Below are positions 42,141 through 51,664 of a stretch of 64,000 nt of DNA, piece by piece. Source of the DNA: an uncultured Erythrobacter sp. (GTDB lineage: Bacteria; Pseudomonadota; Alphaproteobacteria; Sphingomonadales; Sphingomonadaceae); NCBI GenBank assembly GCA_947499505.1, contig CANMOQ010000001.1:1284037-1348036 (forward strand), written 5' to 3'. How positions within the stretch are numbered: the stretch's first letter is position 1; every line of letters starts with the position of its first letter. The translations under genes and the position numbers were made by a program. The notes below the pieces were generated by a model, which worked only from the letters and a program-made list of their open reading frames with translations, was not told where the DNA came from and ran no database searches.

Positions 42141-42559
42141 TTGTCTTTGGCTTTCGGGAGAGTGCAGTGCCCACGCGCGGCCTGCACAATTTGTTCTGCG
42201 TCGTTAATTGTATCGCCGCCGGTGACCTGCATCATACCGCCAGTGATAGGCTCGTTAATCCTTGGACTGGAAATGACCCGGCCATCAATAACCAATGAGG
42301 CTTCAAACCCAACGTAACGCGTGGTTACCTCGGCAAGTTTTTGCGCCGCTGCATCGGCAAGAGTAAAGTTGATGATGGGTTGGTGCCCTCGATCAGAAAA
42401 ATCCATGGCAACATGCACCACACTATCGGTGCAAAATTCGATGTCAGCCAGCGCCTTGCCCGAATCTGGATCGGCCACGCTGAATATGAGGGGCGCAGAA
42501 TCGGTCACCGACATATCCGGCTCATCGAACAAGAGGAACGCAACGGCCGGCAGGATCAT
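42137..42559 (-). CDS. Free-standing SecD P1-head-like protein
   Basis: A 140-residue protein whose C-terminal half matches the head subdomain of SecD: 'NFTLADAAAQKLAEVTTRYVGFEASLVIDGRVISSPRINEPITGG' follows the SecD order of strands. True SecD has twelve membrane helices; none is here. The N-terminus 'MILPAVAFLLFDEP' is mildly hydrophobic and could be a weak signal anchor. A role in protein export or as a simple binding module is open. It overlaps both neighbours by ATGA. Confidence 0.7.
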   Translation of the reverse strand: MILPAVAFLLFDEPDMSVTDSAPLIFSVADPDSGKALADIEFCTDSVVHVAMDFSDRGHQPIINFTLADAAAQKLAEVTTRYVGFEASLVIDGRVISSPRINEPITGGMMQVTGGDTINDAEQIVQAARGHCTLPKAKDK

Positions 42560-43443
42560 GGATTGCTCCAGCGCGCAAAAATGGCCGTCGGCAGCAAGCG
42601 CGGATTATCCCCCTCTTCCCGCACGGCCAAATCGCCAAATTCGATAGTTCCGGGCAGATCGCGCATCGCCTCTTCGAGCAGGCCCGCAATCGCGAGGCTG
42701 CTCATCCGCACCGCATAGACAGTGAGGAACAGGAAGCGGCTGTCGTTATCGAGCAGCTTTGCACAATCGGTGATCAGGCTGGGAAGGTTCTCCTCCAGAC
42801 GCCAAGTCTCGCTTTTCGGGCCGCGGCCGAATTTGGGCGGGTCGAGGATGATTCCGTCATAACGCTTCTCACGGCGAACCTCGCGCGCGGCAAATTTGGC
42901 CGCATCATCCACCAACCAGCGGATTGGCCGCTCTTCCATGCCGGACAGCGCGGCGTTCTCGCGCGCCTGAGCAACCGATTTCTTCGAGGCATCGACATGC
43001 GTCACCCGGCCGTGCTGGCTCAGAGCGAGACTGCCAACGCCAGTGTAGCCAAACAGATTGAGCGTTTCCGCCTCCGTCTGGTCGCCGAGCATCCCGCGCA
43101 TCCAATCCCACACCGGGGCCATGTCCGGGAAGAACTGCAAATGGCGAAACGGGGTCGGGCGAGCGGTAAAGCGCGCTTCGTTCCAACCAAGCTCCCACCC
43201 ATCTTCGGGCACTTCGCGGGCGAAGCTCCAGCGGCCACCACCATCCTCGTCCGATCCGGGCACAAATTCGCCGTCGGCATCCCATTCGCTCATCTGCGGA
43301 CGCCACATAGCCTGTGGTTCTGGGCGAATGAAGGAATGCGGACCGAACGCCTCAAACTTGCGCCCATCCCCGCTGTCGAGCAGGCGGTAAGCATCCCACC
43401 CGGCGCATTCCATCACCAGCGGATCACGGGCCAGTTGCACCAT
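42556..43443 (-). CDS. SAM-dependent methyltransferase, RlmI-like
   Basis: A 295-residue class I methyltransferase. 'NLFGYTGVGSLALSQHGRVTHVDASKKSV' holds the SAM site, and 'GIILDPPKFGRGPKSETWRLEENL' the substrate motif DPP[KR]F typical of the RlmI/RlmK rRNA cytosine/guanine methyltransferases. The N-terminal PUA-like domain of RlmI is short or absent, so the nucleotide target is unproven. It starts one base inside the thrC stop (TGATG), and the SecD-like gene overlaps its end by four bases. Confidence 0.82.
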   Translation of the reverse strand: MVQLARDPLVMECAGWDAYRLLDSGDGRKFEAFGPHSFIRPEPQAMWRPQMSEWDADGEFVPGSDEDGGGRWSFAREVPEDGWELGWNEARFTARPTPFRHLQFFPDMAPVWDWMRGMLGDQTEAETLNLFGYTGVGSLALSQHGRVTHVDASKKSVAQARENAALSGMEERPIRWLVDDAAKFAAREVRREKRYDGIILDPPKFGRGPKSETWRLEENLPSLITDCAKLLDNDSRFLFLTVYAVRMSSLAIAGLLEEAMRDLPGTIEFGDLAVREEGDNPRLLPTAIFARWSNP

Positions 43444-44840
43444 CAGTCGGTCGCAGCAGTCTCTGAAACGAAATCCCGCACCGCCTCATAATTGCCGGGT
43501 AGTTCAGTGTAGTGTTCCTCGCGCGCAAATAGGTCCCCGACGCGCGCGGGCAGTGCTGGACGCATGCCTGTGGCGCGCTCCACCGCATCGCTGAATTTCG
43601 CCGGATGGGCTGTCGCCAGGGTGACAATCGGCACCGAAGGATCGAGATCGCTAATGCGCGCGGCATGCAGGCCAATCGCGGTGTGCGGATCCAGCACTTG
43701 CCCAGCCCGCTCATGCGCCCAGCGCAGCGCCTGCGCCATCTCATCGCCATCGGTCCGCGCGCTCACAAACAGCCCGCTTGCGCCCTCTTGCTGAGCATTG
43801 GTCAGCTGCATCGCGCGCGCACTTTCGAAGCCGCGCATTTGCTCTGCCAAGGCCGCACCATCGCGACCGCCGCAATCAAACAGCAGCCGCTCAAAATTGG
43901 AGCTGACCTGAATATCCATCGACGGGGTCGCTGTCGGCGTGACAGTGCCGGCTGAGTAATCGCCCCTGGTCAGCGCGCGGTGCAGAATATCGTTCACATT
44001 GGTCGCAACAATCAGCTGCTTGATCGGCAGACCCATCTTGTGCGCGACATAACCTGCGAACACATCGCCGAAATTGCCGGTCGGCACGCTGTAGGCAGCC
44101 GCCCTTTGCGGCGCGCCCAGTTGAAGCCCGGCGGCGAAATAATACACGACCTGAGCCATCAGCCGCGCCCAGTTGATTGAGTTGACCGCGCCGATCTGCA
44201 TCCGGCTGGTCAGCGCCTCGTCCACGAACATGCGCTTCACCATCGCTTGAGCGTCGTCAAAGCTGCCTTCGATTGCGATGTTGTGAACATTAGGCGCGCG
44301 CACCGTCGTCATCTGGCGGCGTTGCACTTCGCTGACCCGGCCTTTCGGGTGGAGCATGAAAATCTCCACGCCCTCGCGCCCGGCAACCGCATCAATCGCG
44401 GCCGATCCGGTATCACCGCTGGTCGCGCCAACAATGGTCAGCCGCTTGCCCGAACGGCCAAGGAAGGTTTCGAACAGCAGGCCGAGCAATTGCAGCGCGA
44501 CATCTTTGAACGCCAGTGTGGGACCATGGAACAATTCGAGCAGCCATTGCTGCTGGTCGAGCTGGACCAATGGCGTCACCGCGTCATGAGCGAAGCGGCC
44601 ATAGGCCTGCTCACACAAACCGCGCAGCTCTTCTTCGGTGAGGCTATCCCCGACGAACGGCATCATCACGCGCGTGGCGAGCTCTGGATAGGACAGCCCG
44701 GCCATTGCGGCGATTTCAGCTTTGCTAAAACGCGGCCATTCGGTGGGCAGGTACAGCCCGCCATCCTTGGCGAGACCTGCCAAAGTGACGCCTTCGAAAT
44801 CGAGCGCGGGTGCGCTGCCTCTGGTCGATACATATTGCAT
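43443..44840 (-). CDS. thrC: Threonine synthase
   Basis: A 465-residue PLP enzyme converting O-phosphohomoserine to threonine. The PLP-Lys is in 'HGPTLAFKDVALQLLG' near residue 108 and the phosphate loop is 'GATSGDTGSAAIDAV'. 'MQYVSTRGSAPALDFEGVTLAGLAKDGGLY' is the family N-terminus, so the ATG at 44840 was chosen over the longer frame to 45044. It follows SURF1 by 61 bases, the standard alphaproteobacterial cox-thrC order. The usual M16 peptidase after thrC is replaced by the methyltransferase gene. Confidence 0.96.
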   Translation of the reverse strand: MQYVSTRGSAPALDFEGVTLAGLAKDGGLYLPTEWPRFSKAEIAAMAGLSYPELATRVMMPFVGDSLTEEELRGLCEQAYGRFAHDAVTPLVQLDQQQWLLELFHGPTLAFKDVALQLLGLLFETFLGRSGKRLTIVGATSGDTGSAAIDAVAGREGVEIFMLHPKGRVSEVQRRQMTTVRAPNVHNIAIEGSFDDAQAMVKRMFVDEALTSRMQIGAVNSINWARLMAQVVYYFAAGLQLGAPQRAAAYSVPTGNFGDVFAGYVAHKMGLPIKQLIVATNVNDILHRALTRGDYSAGTVTPTATPSMDIQVSSNFERLLFDCGGRDGAALAEQMRGFESARAMQLTNAQQEGASGLFVSARTDGDEMAQALRWAHERAGQVLDPHTAIGLHAARISDLDPSVPIVTLATAHPAKFSDAVERATGMRPALPARVGDLFAREEHYTELPGNYEAVRDFVSETAATD

Positions 44841-44901
44841 GGTGTTCACGCGGTTAGCGGCGTCAGCGAGCAGTGGCAAGAAAGCCGATCTGTACGCGGG
44901 C

Positions 44902-45516
44902 CTAGCTTTGTTTTCTGCGCCGCCCCGCGATCCGTCCTTTGACCGCGAACCAATAGATAACCAACGCGGTGAGCGCGAAAAAGAACCATTGGCCAGCATA
45001 GGCGAGATGATTGTTGGGCAAGTCCTTGGGATCGGGCTTTGCAAGCGGCTCTAGCCCAGCGACAGGCTGGTCCAATTGCAGCCTCGCGCCAAACCGGCCG
45101 CCGGGCGCGATCCGCCCAGTGACAGCCCCGCCGCCCCATTTCGGTGTGTTGGGATTGCGCGAATATCCAAGCTTCACCTCAGTCGGGCCGAAATCCGTCT
45201 TGCAGGTCGCGATATGGGCATATCCGCTTTGCCCGCGCTCGCTCTTGCCGGAAATGGAGGTCGCCTCGGTGACCTCTGGGCAATCGAAGGCCGCGACCCG
45301 GAACAATTTGTCTGGATCATAGGCACCGTCTTCCGCGCCTTCGGGATTCGCAGGAAAGGCAATCGGATCGCTCGTCGCGAGCGCGGCTTCATAGCGCGCG
45401 ATCAGCTCCGCCTTCTCATCCATCCGGCCCAATTGCCAGAAGCCAAGCGCGACCATGGTCGCAGCAGCAACGAGCACGAGAACGGTCGGAATGATGGGAA
45501 GATCACGAAGTCTCAT
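44902..45516 (-). CDS. Cytochrome oxidase assembly protein SURF1
   Basis: A 204-residue protein with two membrane helices (about 8-27 and 176-193) flanking a periplasmic domain. 'GFWQLGRMDEKAELI' near residue 25 and the terminal 'YAGQWFFFALTALVIYWFAV' are SURF1 motifs. SURF1 supplies or places haem a in subunit I of cytochrome c oxidase. It overlaps the DUF983 gene by ATGA. Confidence 0.93.
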   Translation of the reverse strand: MRLRDLPIIPTVLVLVAAATMVALGFWQLGRMDEKAELIARYEAALATSDPIAFPANPEGAEDGAYDPDKLFRVAAFDCPEVTEATSISGKSERGQSGYAHIATCKTDFGPTEVKLGYSRNPNTPKWGGGAVTGRIAPGGRFGARLQLDQPVAGLEPLAKPDPKDLPNNHLAYAGQWFFFALTALVIYWFAVKGRIAGRRRKQS

Positions 45517-45926
45517 GTTTCCGCATCCTTTCGTTTACCATCTGCGCCATAGCGTTCGTCGTAGACTTCCATGGCGGGCAGCACTTTCAGCACGCGCAAT
45601 GTGCCGATCACCACAATCACGGTCAGCGGCGCCCACACGGCGAACTGAAGCAGCAATGGCGGGCGAAATGCGCTTTCGATCCCAACCGCGATCATGATCA
45701 AAACCACAGCAATCACCATAGTGATGAACCCGGCTATGCGCCCGCCGCGCTCCAGCTCCGCAAAGGGCAAATCGCATGATGTGCACCGCATGGCGAATTG
45801 AGCCGGCGTCTCAAACAACGTCCGCTCGCCGCACCTTGGGCACAAACCGAAAAGGGCAGCCCGGCGCCAAGTAACTGGTGTGCCGCGCTGCCCCTTTTCA
45901 TTCGGCAGATCTTTGCCTGATTGCAT
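45513..45926 (-). CDS. DUF983 zinc-ribbon membrane protein
   Basis: A 137-residue protein with a zinc-ribbon-like pair of CxxC motifs, 'GLCPRCGERTLF' and 'MRCTSCDLPF', followed by two membrane helices and a charged tail. DUF983 proteins recur between coxC and SURF1 in alphaproteobacteria, so a part in oxidase assembly is probable. Its ATG at 45926 overlaps the ctaE stop by one base (TGATG) and its stop overlaps the SURF1 start by four. Confidence 0.85.
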   Translation of the reverse strand: MQSGKDLPNEKGQRGTPVTWRRAALFGLCPRCGERTLFETPAQFAMRCTSCDLPFAELERGGRIAGFITMVIAVVLIMIAVGIESAFRPPLLLQFAVWAPLTVIVVIGTLRVLKVLPAMEVYDERYGADGKRKDAET

Positions 45927-46810
45927 CAGTGGACCGGTGCGCCCCAACCGCCCCAGATGTAGATGGCGATGAACAGGAACAGCCACACGACATCGACAAA
46001 GTGCCAATACCACGCAGCCGCTTCAAAGCCGAAGTGCTGGCGCGAGGTGAAGTGACCGATGTATGTCCGATAAAGGCATACGCCGAGGAAAATCGTACCG
46101 ATCAGAACGTGGAACCCGTGGAAGCCGGTCGCCATGTAGAAGGCGGAGCTGTAGGTGTTCTGGCCAAAGTTGAACGGCGCGATGGAATACTCATACGCTT
46201 GGATCGCGCTGAACAGCACGCCGAGCGCGATGGTGGCCCACAGGCCTTGCTTCAGACCTTCGCGATCACCGTGGATCAGTGAGTGGTGCGCCCAGGTTAC
46301 CGTGGTGCCAGAGCACAGCAAGATCAGCGTGTTAAGCAGCGGGAGCGAGAAGGCGTCGAGCACTTCCATGCCCTCTGGTACGAGCGATGCACCGGTGGCC
46401 GAAGTGTCAGTAAGGAAGAGGTTTTCCGTCACTTGCTCCGCAGTGCCTGCCGCCGTGACAACAAGCGGCTCTGGGAACAGCGCGAAGTCAAAGAAGCTCC
46501 AGAACCAACCGACAAAGAACATCACCTCAGAGGCGATGAACAGGATCATTCCGTAGCGCATGTGCAGCTGAACCACGGGCGTGTGATCGCCGCGCTCCGC
46601 CTCAACAACGACATTCTTGAACCACATGAAGAATGTGGCGAGCAGACCCGCCAGGCCGAGGCCCATAACGACCCAGCCTGAATTCCCGAACACATCAGGG
46701 TTGAGCCACAGGATCATTCCCGAGGTGAATGCAAGCGCCGACATTGAGCCGATGAACGGCCAAATATCCGGTTCCAGAATGTGATAGTCGTGGTTGACGT
46801 TGCCAGCCAT
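45926..46810 (-). CDS. ctaE: Cytochrome c oxidase subunit III
   Basis: A 294-residue inner-membrane protein with seven helices, the third core subunit of the aa3-type oxidase. Characteristic segments are 'MRYGMILFIASEVMFFVGWFW', 'TVTWAHHSLIHGDR', 'TGFHGFHVLIGTIFL' and the ending 'WYWHFVDVVWLFLFIAIYIWG'. It stabilises the proton uptake path through subunit I. It follows ctaG by 37 bases and is coupled with the DUF983 gene. Confidence 0.97.
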   Translation of the reverse strand: MAGNVNHDYHILEPDIWPFIGSMSALAFTSGMILWLNPDVFGNSGWVVMGLGLAGLLATFFMWFKNVVVEAERGDHTPVVQLHMRYGMILFIASEVMFFVGWFWSFFDFALFPEPLVVTAAGTAEQVTENLFLTDTSATGASLVPEGMEVLDAFSLPLLNTLILLCSGTTVTWAHHSLIHGDREGLKQGLWATIALGVLFSAIQAYEYSIAPFNFGQNTYSSAFYMATGFHGFHVLIGTIFLGVCLYRTYIGHFTSRQHFGFEAAAWYWHFVDVVWLFLFIAIYIWGGWGAPVH

Positions 46811-46847
46811 GGAAAAAATCCCGTCTTAAAATGCTAGGTTTGTACGT

Positions 46848-47462
46848 TTACGAGTCTTCGCTCGCTTGGTCTAGTGAACCGCTTGCAGCCGTGTTTACAG
46901 GCTCGCTTGCGCGGTGGAAAGTGTAGCTCAAGGTGATCTGCTCAACATCGGCCATGAACTCGTCTTCGAGCATGGCTGGATCGACGTAATAAAGCACCGG
47001 CATGTGGACCTCTTCACCCGGCTGCAAAGTTTGCTGGGTGAAGCAGAAGCACTGAATCTTGTGAAAGTATTTGCCCGCCTGCGAGGGCTCTACGTTGAAC
47101 GTTGCGGTGCCGGTGATCGGCACGCGGCTGTTATTCTTCGCGACATAGGTCGCCATATCGCGCACGCCGATCTGAACTTCGTCGGTTGCCTGCGATGGCC
47201 GGAATTCCCATGGGACATCGCGCGCGGTCGAGCCATCAAAACGGATCGACATGGTCCGCGTGCTGGCCAGCGCCGCCGCTTTGTCAGCCTCTGCAAAGGT
47301 CGCGACTTGCGTCGTGCCGCCAAAGCCAGTCACCCGGCAAAACAGATCATACAGCGGAACCGCCGCATAGCCGAGGCCCAGCATGGCCAACGCACCTGCG
47401 AAGGCGAAGATACCAACGCGCACGTTCTCGCGTTCAACCGATGGGTTTGCGGCTGCGCTCAT
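46848..47462 (-). CDS. ctaG: Cytochrome oxidase copper chaperone CtaG (Cox11)
   Basis: A 204-residue single-pass protein that delivers copper to the CuB centre of subunit I. The transmembrane helix is about residues 17-37, then 'AAVPLYDLFCRVTGFGGTTQ' and the copper-binding CFCF in 'KIQCFCFTQQ'. 'EVHMPVLYYVDPAM' is also conserved. The ATG at 47462 lies in an ATGA overlap with the stop of the 44-codon gene; the longer frame to 47543 is rejected. Confidence 0.96.
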   Translation of the reverse strand: MSAAANPSVERENVRVGIFAFAGALAMLGLGYAAVPLYDLFCRVTGFGGTTQVATFAEADKAAALASTRTMSIRFDGSTARDVPWEFRPSQATDEVQIGVRDMATYVAKNNSRVPITGTATFNVEPSQAGKYFHKIQCFCFTQQTLQPGEEVHMPVLYYVDPAMLEDEFMADVEQITLSYTFHRASEPVNTAASGSLDQASEDS

Positions 47463-47593
47463 CCAGCCTGTCCTCCAATACGAGCGATCGTAATCGCGTA
47501 AAACAGAACAACAAAAAATAGCAAAGTGCCGCCGACGACCCAATTGCGGGCCTTTTGGCGGCGCTTGGTTTCGGCTTCTTCGTCAGGGGTCAT
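47459..47593 (-). CDS. 44-residue cox-cluster membrane peptide
   Basis: A small gene between ctaB and ctaG. It encodes a charged cytoplasmic start ([18 protein letters not shown]) and one membrane helix ([20 protein letters not shown]), then a short tail. Both ends overlap neighbours by ATGA: its ATG with the ctaB stop and its stop with the ctaG start. A small CoxF-like gene is commonly found at this place in alphaproteobacteria. It probably helps oxidase assembly, but direct evidence in this sequence is only its position and topology. Confidence 0.85.
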   Translation of the reverse strand: MTPDEEAETKRRQKARNWVVGGTLLFFVVLFYAITIARIGGQAG

Positions 47594-48573
47594 GCGAACC
47601 ACCCTAGCCCTGTGAAGCCTTGATAGGCCGCGACTCGGTCCACCACCAACGCGCCGAACAGCACAAAGAGATAGAGGATGCTGAATTTAAACAGGCGCTT
47701 TTCCGGCACCATGTCATCATCGTCGCTCTTGGTGCGCGTGCCGACTTTCCACGCATAGGCGAAGAAGATCGCGGAAAGCACAATCGAGGTGACGCCGTAA
47801 ATCGCATCGGTTCCGCCGGTCAGCCATGGCGCGATCACGATTGGAGTCAGCACTACGGTGTAGATCAAGATCTGACGGCGGGTCGCCTGCTCGCCGGCAA
47901 CCACAGGCAGCATCGGAATGCCAACCTTGGCATAGTCAGACTTCATAAACAGCGCGAGCGCCCAGAAGTGCGGCGGCGTCCAGAAGAAGATGATCGCGAA
48001 CAGCAGCACCGGCATCATGGTGATCTCACCGGTCACCGCGACCCAGCCAATCATCGGCGGGAACGCGCCAGCGCCGCCACCAATAACGATGTTTTGCGGC
48101 GTGCGCGGCTTTAGCCACATGGTGTAGATCACAGCGTAATAGACTACCGCCACAGCCAGAATTGCCGCCGCCAGCCAGCCAATCGCAACGCCCATCAGGC
48201 CGATTGCAACGAGCGAGAGGAAAATCCCGAAATCGCGCGCATCATCGCGGCGCATCCGCCCGCTTGGCAAAGGACGATTGGCCGTGCGCTTCATCCCAGC
48301 GTCAATGTCGGCTTCCCACCAATGGTTGATCGCAGCGGACCCACCCGCCCCCATCGCAATCGCAAGGATAGCGGTGAAGCCCAAGACAGGGTGGATCGTA
48401 CCAGGTGCAGCGAGAAGGCCGCAGATACCGGTGAAGATAACCAGAGTGAGCACGCGCGGTTTCGTAAGCGCGAAGAAGTCACGCCAATCAGTAGGCATAG
48501 GGCGCGCGGCGGCGGACATGGCCGCAGCCTCGTCGACACCTGTACCCACAGAGCTGTTTGCGCTTGCACTCAT
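47590..48573 (-). CDS. ctaB: Protoheme IX farnesyltransferase
   Basis: A 327-residue UbiA-superfamily membrane enzyme that turns haem B into haem O, the precursor of haem A. The motif '[19 protein letters not shown]' near residue 87 is the COX10 form of the first Asp-rich site, and '[11 protein letters not shown]' the second conserved segment. About nine helices fill the chain. It is followed by the overlapping 44-codon gene. Confidence 0.97.
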   Translation of the reverse strand: MSASANSSVGTGVDEAAAMSAAARPMPTDWRDFFALTKPRVLTLVIFTGICGLLAAPGTIHPVLGFTAILAIAMGAGGSAAINHWWEADIDAGMKRTANRPLPSGRMRRDDARDFGIFLSLVAIGLMGVAIGWLAAAILAVAVVYYAVIYTMWLKPRTPQNIVIGGGAGAFPPMIGWVAVTGEITMMPVLLFAIIFFWTPPHFWALALFMKSDYAKVGIPMLPVVAGEQATRRQILIYTVVLTPIVIAPWLTGGTDAIYGVTSIVLSAIFFAYAWKVGTRTKSDDDDMVPEKRLFKFSILYLFVLFGALVVDRVAAYQGFTGLGWFA

Positions 48574-48705
48574 ATCAAAACCAGATCGCTGTTCGCGGCT
48601 CTCTTAATTTTGAAAGAAGCGCACCCACACGGCGCGCCCCTTCCTGTTTACTTGTTGTTTCAGCAGCGCGCTCAAAAGATCAGCGCGCCGCCAAATACCC
48701 AGCCC

Positions 48706-50424
48706 TTAGGCGGTTGCAGGCTTGTCTTCGCGCGGCATGTGATCGTGATAATCGTGATGATCCTCAATCACTGGCAGCGTTTCAAACTGGTGGAATGGTG
48801 GCGGGCTAGACAACGTCCATTCCAGCGTCGTTGCGCCTTCACCCCATGGGTTGTTGCCAACCTTGCGACCTGCTGTGAAGGCATAGGCAAGGTTGATGAA
48901 GAATAGCAGCATGGACGCCGCCATAATCATGTAGCCCACGGTCGAAACTTGGTTCCAATAGGTGAACGCTTCCACATAATCGGGATAGCGACGCGGCATG
49001 CCCTGCATCCCCAGGAAGTGCTGAGGGAAGAAGATCACGTTCACGCCGATGAAGAAGCCCCAGAAGTGCAGGTGCGAAAGCAGTTCGGAATGCATCCGGC
49101 CGCTCATCTTCGGGAACCAGTAGTAGAAGCCCGCGAAGAGTGAGAACACCGCACCCATCGACAGCACGTAGTGGAAGTGAGCAACCACATAATAGGTGTC
49201 ATGCAGGTTATCATCGATGCCGCCATTGGCGAGAACGACGCCGGTCACACCGCCAACGGTGAACAGGAAGATGAAGCCCATCGCCCAAACCATTGGTGAT
49301 TTGAACTCCAAGCTTCCGCCCCACATGGTGGCGATCCAACTGAAGATTTTCACGCCGGTTGGCACTGCGATCACCATAGTGGCCGCGGTGAAGTACATCT
49401 TCGTGTTTACGTCGAGGCCGACGGTATACATGTGGTGCGCCCACACGATGAAGCCGACGACGCCAATTGCGACCATGGCGTAGGCCATGCCGAGATAGCC
49501 AAACACAGGCTTGCGGCTGAAGGTTGCGACGATCTGAGAGATCATGCCGAAGCCCGGCAGGATCATGATGTAAACCTCTGGGTGACCAAAGAACCAGAAC
49601 AGGTGTTGGTAGAGAACAGGGTCCCCGCCGCCCGCTGGATCAAAGAAGGTGGTGCCAAAGTTACGATCAGTCAGCAGCATGGTGATCGCCGCAGCCAGCA
49701 CTGGAAGCGCGAGCAGCAGCAGGAATGCCGTGACCAGAACCGACCATACGAACAGCGGCATTTTGTGCAGGGTCATACCCGGCGCGCGCATGTTAAAAAT
49801 GGTGGTGATGAAGTTTGTCGCACCGAGGATCGAGCCTGCGCCCGCCAAGTGCAATGAGAAGATGGCAAAGTCGACCGCTGGCCCCGGAGAGCCCGTCGTC
49901 GAGAGCGGCGCATAGACCGTCCAGCCAACGCCTGCGCCCTGCCCGGTTCCGCCCGGCACAAACAGCGAGAAGACGAGGCTGAGGAAGCCAGCAACCGTGA
50001 GCCAGAACGAGATGTTGTTCATCCGCGGGAACGCCATATCCGGCGCACCAATCATCAACGGCACGAACCAGTTACCAAAACCGCCGATCATCGCTGGCAT
50101 GACCATGAAGAAGACCATGATCAGACCGTGAGCGGTGATGAACACGTTCCACATATGCAGGTTCGCATTCTCAGACGGCTCGCCGCCCATGAATGCCACT
50201 GCATCACCAAGATATTGGATGCCTGGCGCAGCCAGCTCCATCCGCATAACGCCAGAAATGGCGCCGCCCACGATCCCTGCGATAATCGCAAAGATCAGAT
50301 AAAGCGTGCCGATATCCTTGTGGTTGGTCGACATAAACCAACGCTTGAAAAAGCTTGGCTTGTGATCCGCATCATGTGCGTGATCTTCGGTGTGAATGTC
50401 GAAACCTTCAGCGGTGGTTGCCAT
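48706..50424 (-). CDS. ctaD: Cytochrome c oxidase subunit I
   Basis: A 572-residue, twelve-helix catalytic subunit holding haem a and the haem a3-CuB centre. Visible ligands: His in '[16 protein letters not shown]', CuB His in '[16 protein letters not shown]' (with the cross-linked Tyr), '[12 protein letters not shown]' (two CuB His), and '[14 protein letters not shown]' (haem a3 and haem a His). The Glu of the D-path is in 'HPEVYI'. The 130 bases between it and ctaB contain a GC-rich hairpin (48666-48688) that may moderate read-through. Confidence 0.98.
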   Translation of the reverse strand: MATTAEGFDIHTEDHAHDADHKPSFFKRWFMSTNHKDIGTLYLIFAIIAGIVGGAISGVMRMELAAPGIQYLGDAVAFMGGEPSENANLHMWNVFITAHGLIMVFFMVMPAMIGGFGNWFVPLMIGAPDMAFPRMNNISFWLTVAGFLSLVFSLFVPGGTGQGAGVGWTVYAPLSTTGSPGPAVDFAIFSLHLAGAGSILGATNFITTIFNMRAPGMTLHKMPLFVWSVLVTAFLLLLALPVLAAAITMLLTDRNFGTTFFDPAGGGDPVLYQHLFWFFGHPEVYIMILPGFGMISQIVATFSRKPVFGYLGMAYAMVAIGVVGFIVWAHHMYTVGLDVNTKMYFTAATMVIAVPTGVKIFSWIATMWGGSLEFKSPMVWAMGFIFLFTVGGVTGVVLANGGIDDNLHDTYYVVAHFHYVLSMGAVFSLFAGFYYWFPKMSGRMHSELLSHLHFWGFFIGVNVIFFPQHFLGMQGMPRRYPDYVEAFTYWNQVSTVGYMIMAASMLLFFINLAYAFTAGRKVGNNPWGEGATTLEWTLSSPPPFHQFETLPVIEDHHDYHDHMPREDKPATA

Positions 50425-50469
50425 GGTTCAAATTCTCTCGGGCTGTTTAATTCGTTAAATTCTTAAGTC

Positions 50470-51453
50470 TTACGACGCGGTGTCTTCAGCAGCAGTTTCG
50501 GCTGGAGCCTCTGCCACAGTATCGCCAGGCACTTCGCCGCCTTTGCTGCGGATCCAAGCCTCAAACTGCTCCATCGGCAGCGCCTCTACCGTGATCGGCA
50601 TATAAGCGTGACGCGCACCGCACAGCTCAGAACACTGGCCATAATACACGCCAGGCTCTTCAATTGTGAGCAGTTTTTCATTGAGGCGGCCAGGGACCGC
50701 ATCCATTTTGAACCACAGCGAGGGCACAGCAAAAGCGTGGATCACGTCAGCAGCGGTCGTTTGCACGCGCAGCGGAACGCCGGCAGGCACAACCATGCGA
50801 TTATCAACAGCCAGCTGATAGGGTTCGCCGCTTGCGTCGGCCTGCTCTTCGGTCAGCATGTTTGAGATGACCTCAAATTCGCCGTAGTCAGGATAGTTAT
50901 AACCCCAATACCACTGGTATCCGGTCGCCTTGATCGTCACGGCATTCTCTGGCGGCGTTTCATATTGCCGCGCCAGCAGCGAAATCGAAGGAACTGCGAT
51001 CACCACCAGAATGATCACCGGAACAATCGTCCAGATCACTTCGATGGCGGTGTTGTGAGTCGTTTTGGATGGGACCGGATTGGCCGCCTTGCGGTAGCGG
51101 AACACCACCCATAGCAGCAGCGCAAGCACGAACAGGCTGATGATCGTGATGACCGGCATCAGGATCACATCATGCATCCACAGCGCGTATTTACCGTCTG
51201 CAGAATACTGATCCTGAAAGGTCAGACTCTTCCATGCATCGTCTTCATACGCCGTTGGCATGCCTTTGCCTTCGGTTGGCGCCATTGGCGTGTAAGCCGC
51301 ATTGGCATCCACCGCCGTGGCTTCTACCTCGGCAACTTCACCAGCATCAGCTTCTTGCGCAACCGCCATTTGAGGCATCAGTGCAATCGAAAGGGCTGCA
51401 AACAAAGCAACCATCGCAAGCGACGCACGGTCGAAAATATGACCCAGTTTCAT
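50470..51453 (-). CDS. ctaC: Cytochrome c oxidase subunit II
   Basis: A 327-residue subunit with a signal peptide (about 1-32), an Ala/Val-rich spacer, two membrane helices (near 95-115 and 138-158) and a periplasmic cupredoxin domain. The CuA ligands are C-x3-C in 'QCSELCGARHAYMP', with His earlier in 'VIHAFAVPSLWFKMD'. A charged Ala/Glu tail follows. It is the first gene of the oxidase operon, so its promoter is in 51454-51664, divergent from pyrE. Confidence 0.97.
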   Translation of the reverse strand: MKLGHIFDRASLAMVALFAALSIALMPQMAVAQEADAGEVAEVEATAVDANAAYTPMAPTEGKGMPTAYEDDAWKSLTFQDQYSADGKYALWMHDVILMPVITIISLFVLALLLWVVFRYRKAANPVPSKTTHNTAIEVIWTIVPVIILVVIAVPSISLLARQYETPPENAVTIKATGYQWYWGYNYPDYGEFEVISNMLTEEQADASGEPYQLAVDNRMVVPAGVPLRVQTTAADVIHAFAVPSLWFKMDAVPGRLNEKLLTIEEPGVYYGQCSELCGARHAYMPITVEALPMEQFEAWIRSKGGEVPGDTVAEAPAETAAEDTAS

Positions 51454-51664
51454 GTGTCTAGTCTATCCGCTACTAATCCCATGCTGCCCCAAGAAGCAGC
51501 GCCCTTTGACCAGACACCGCCGACAGCTTTTGCGCTGACACTCCTGCCAACGTTGGGTGCCTCTTAGCTGCGCTTGCTCACTGCCTCAAGCGCTTCTAGG
51601 GAGAAAATTATGCAAGCCACCATGTTTGGGGCGCAAGTTTGCAAAAAAGGTAGTGTTTTTACGC

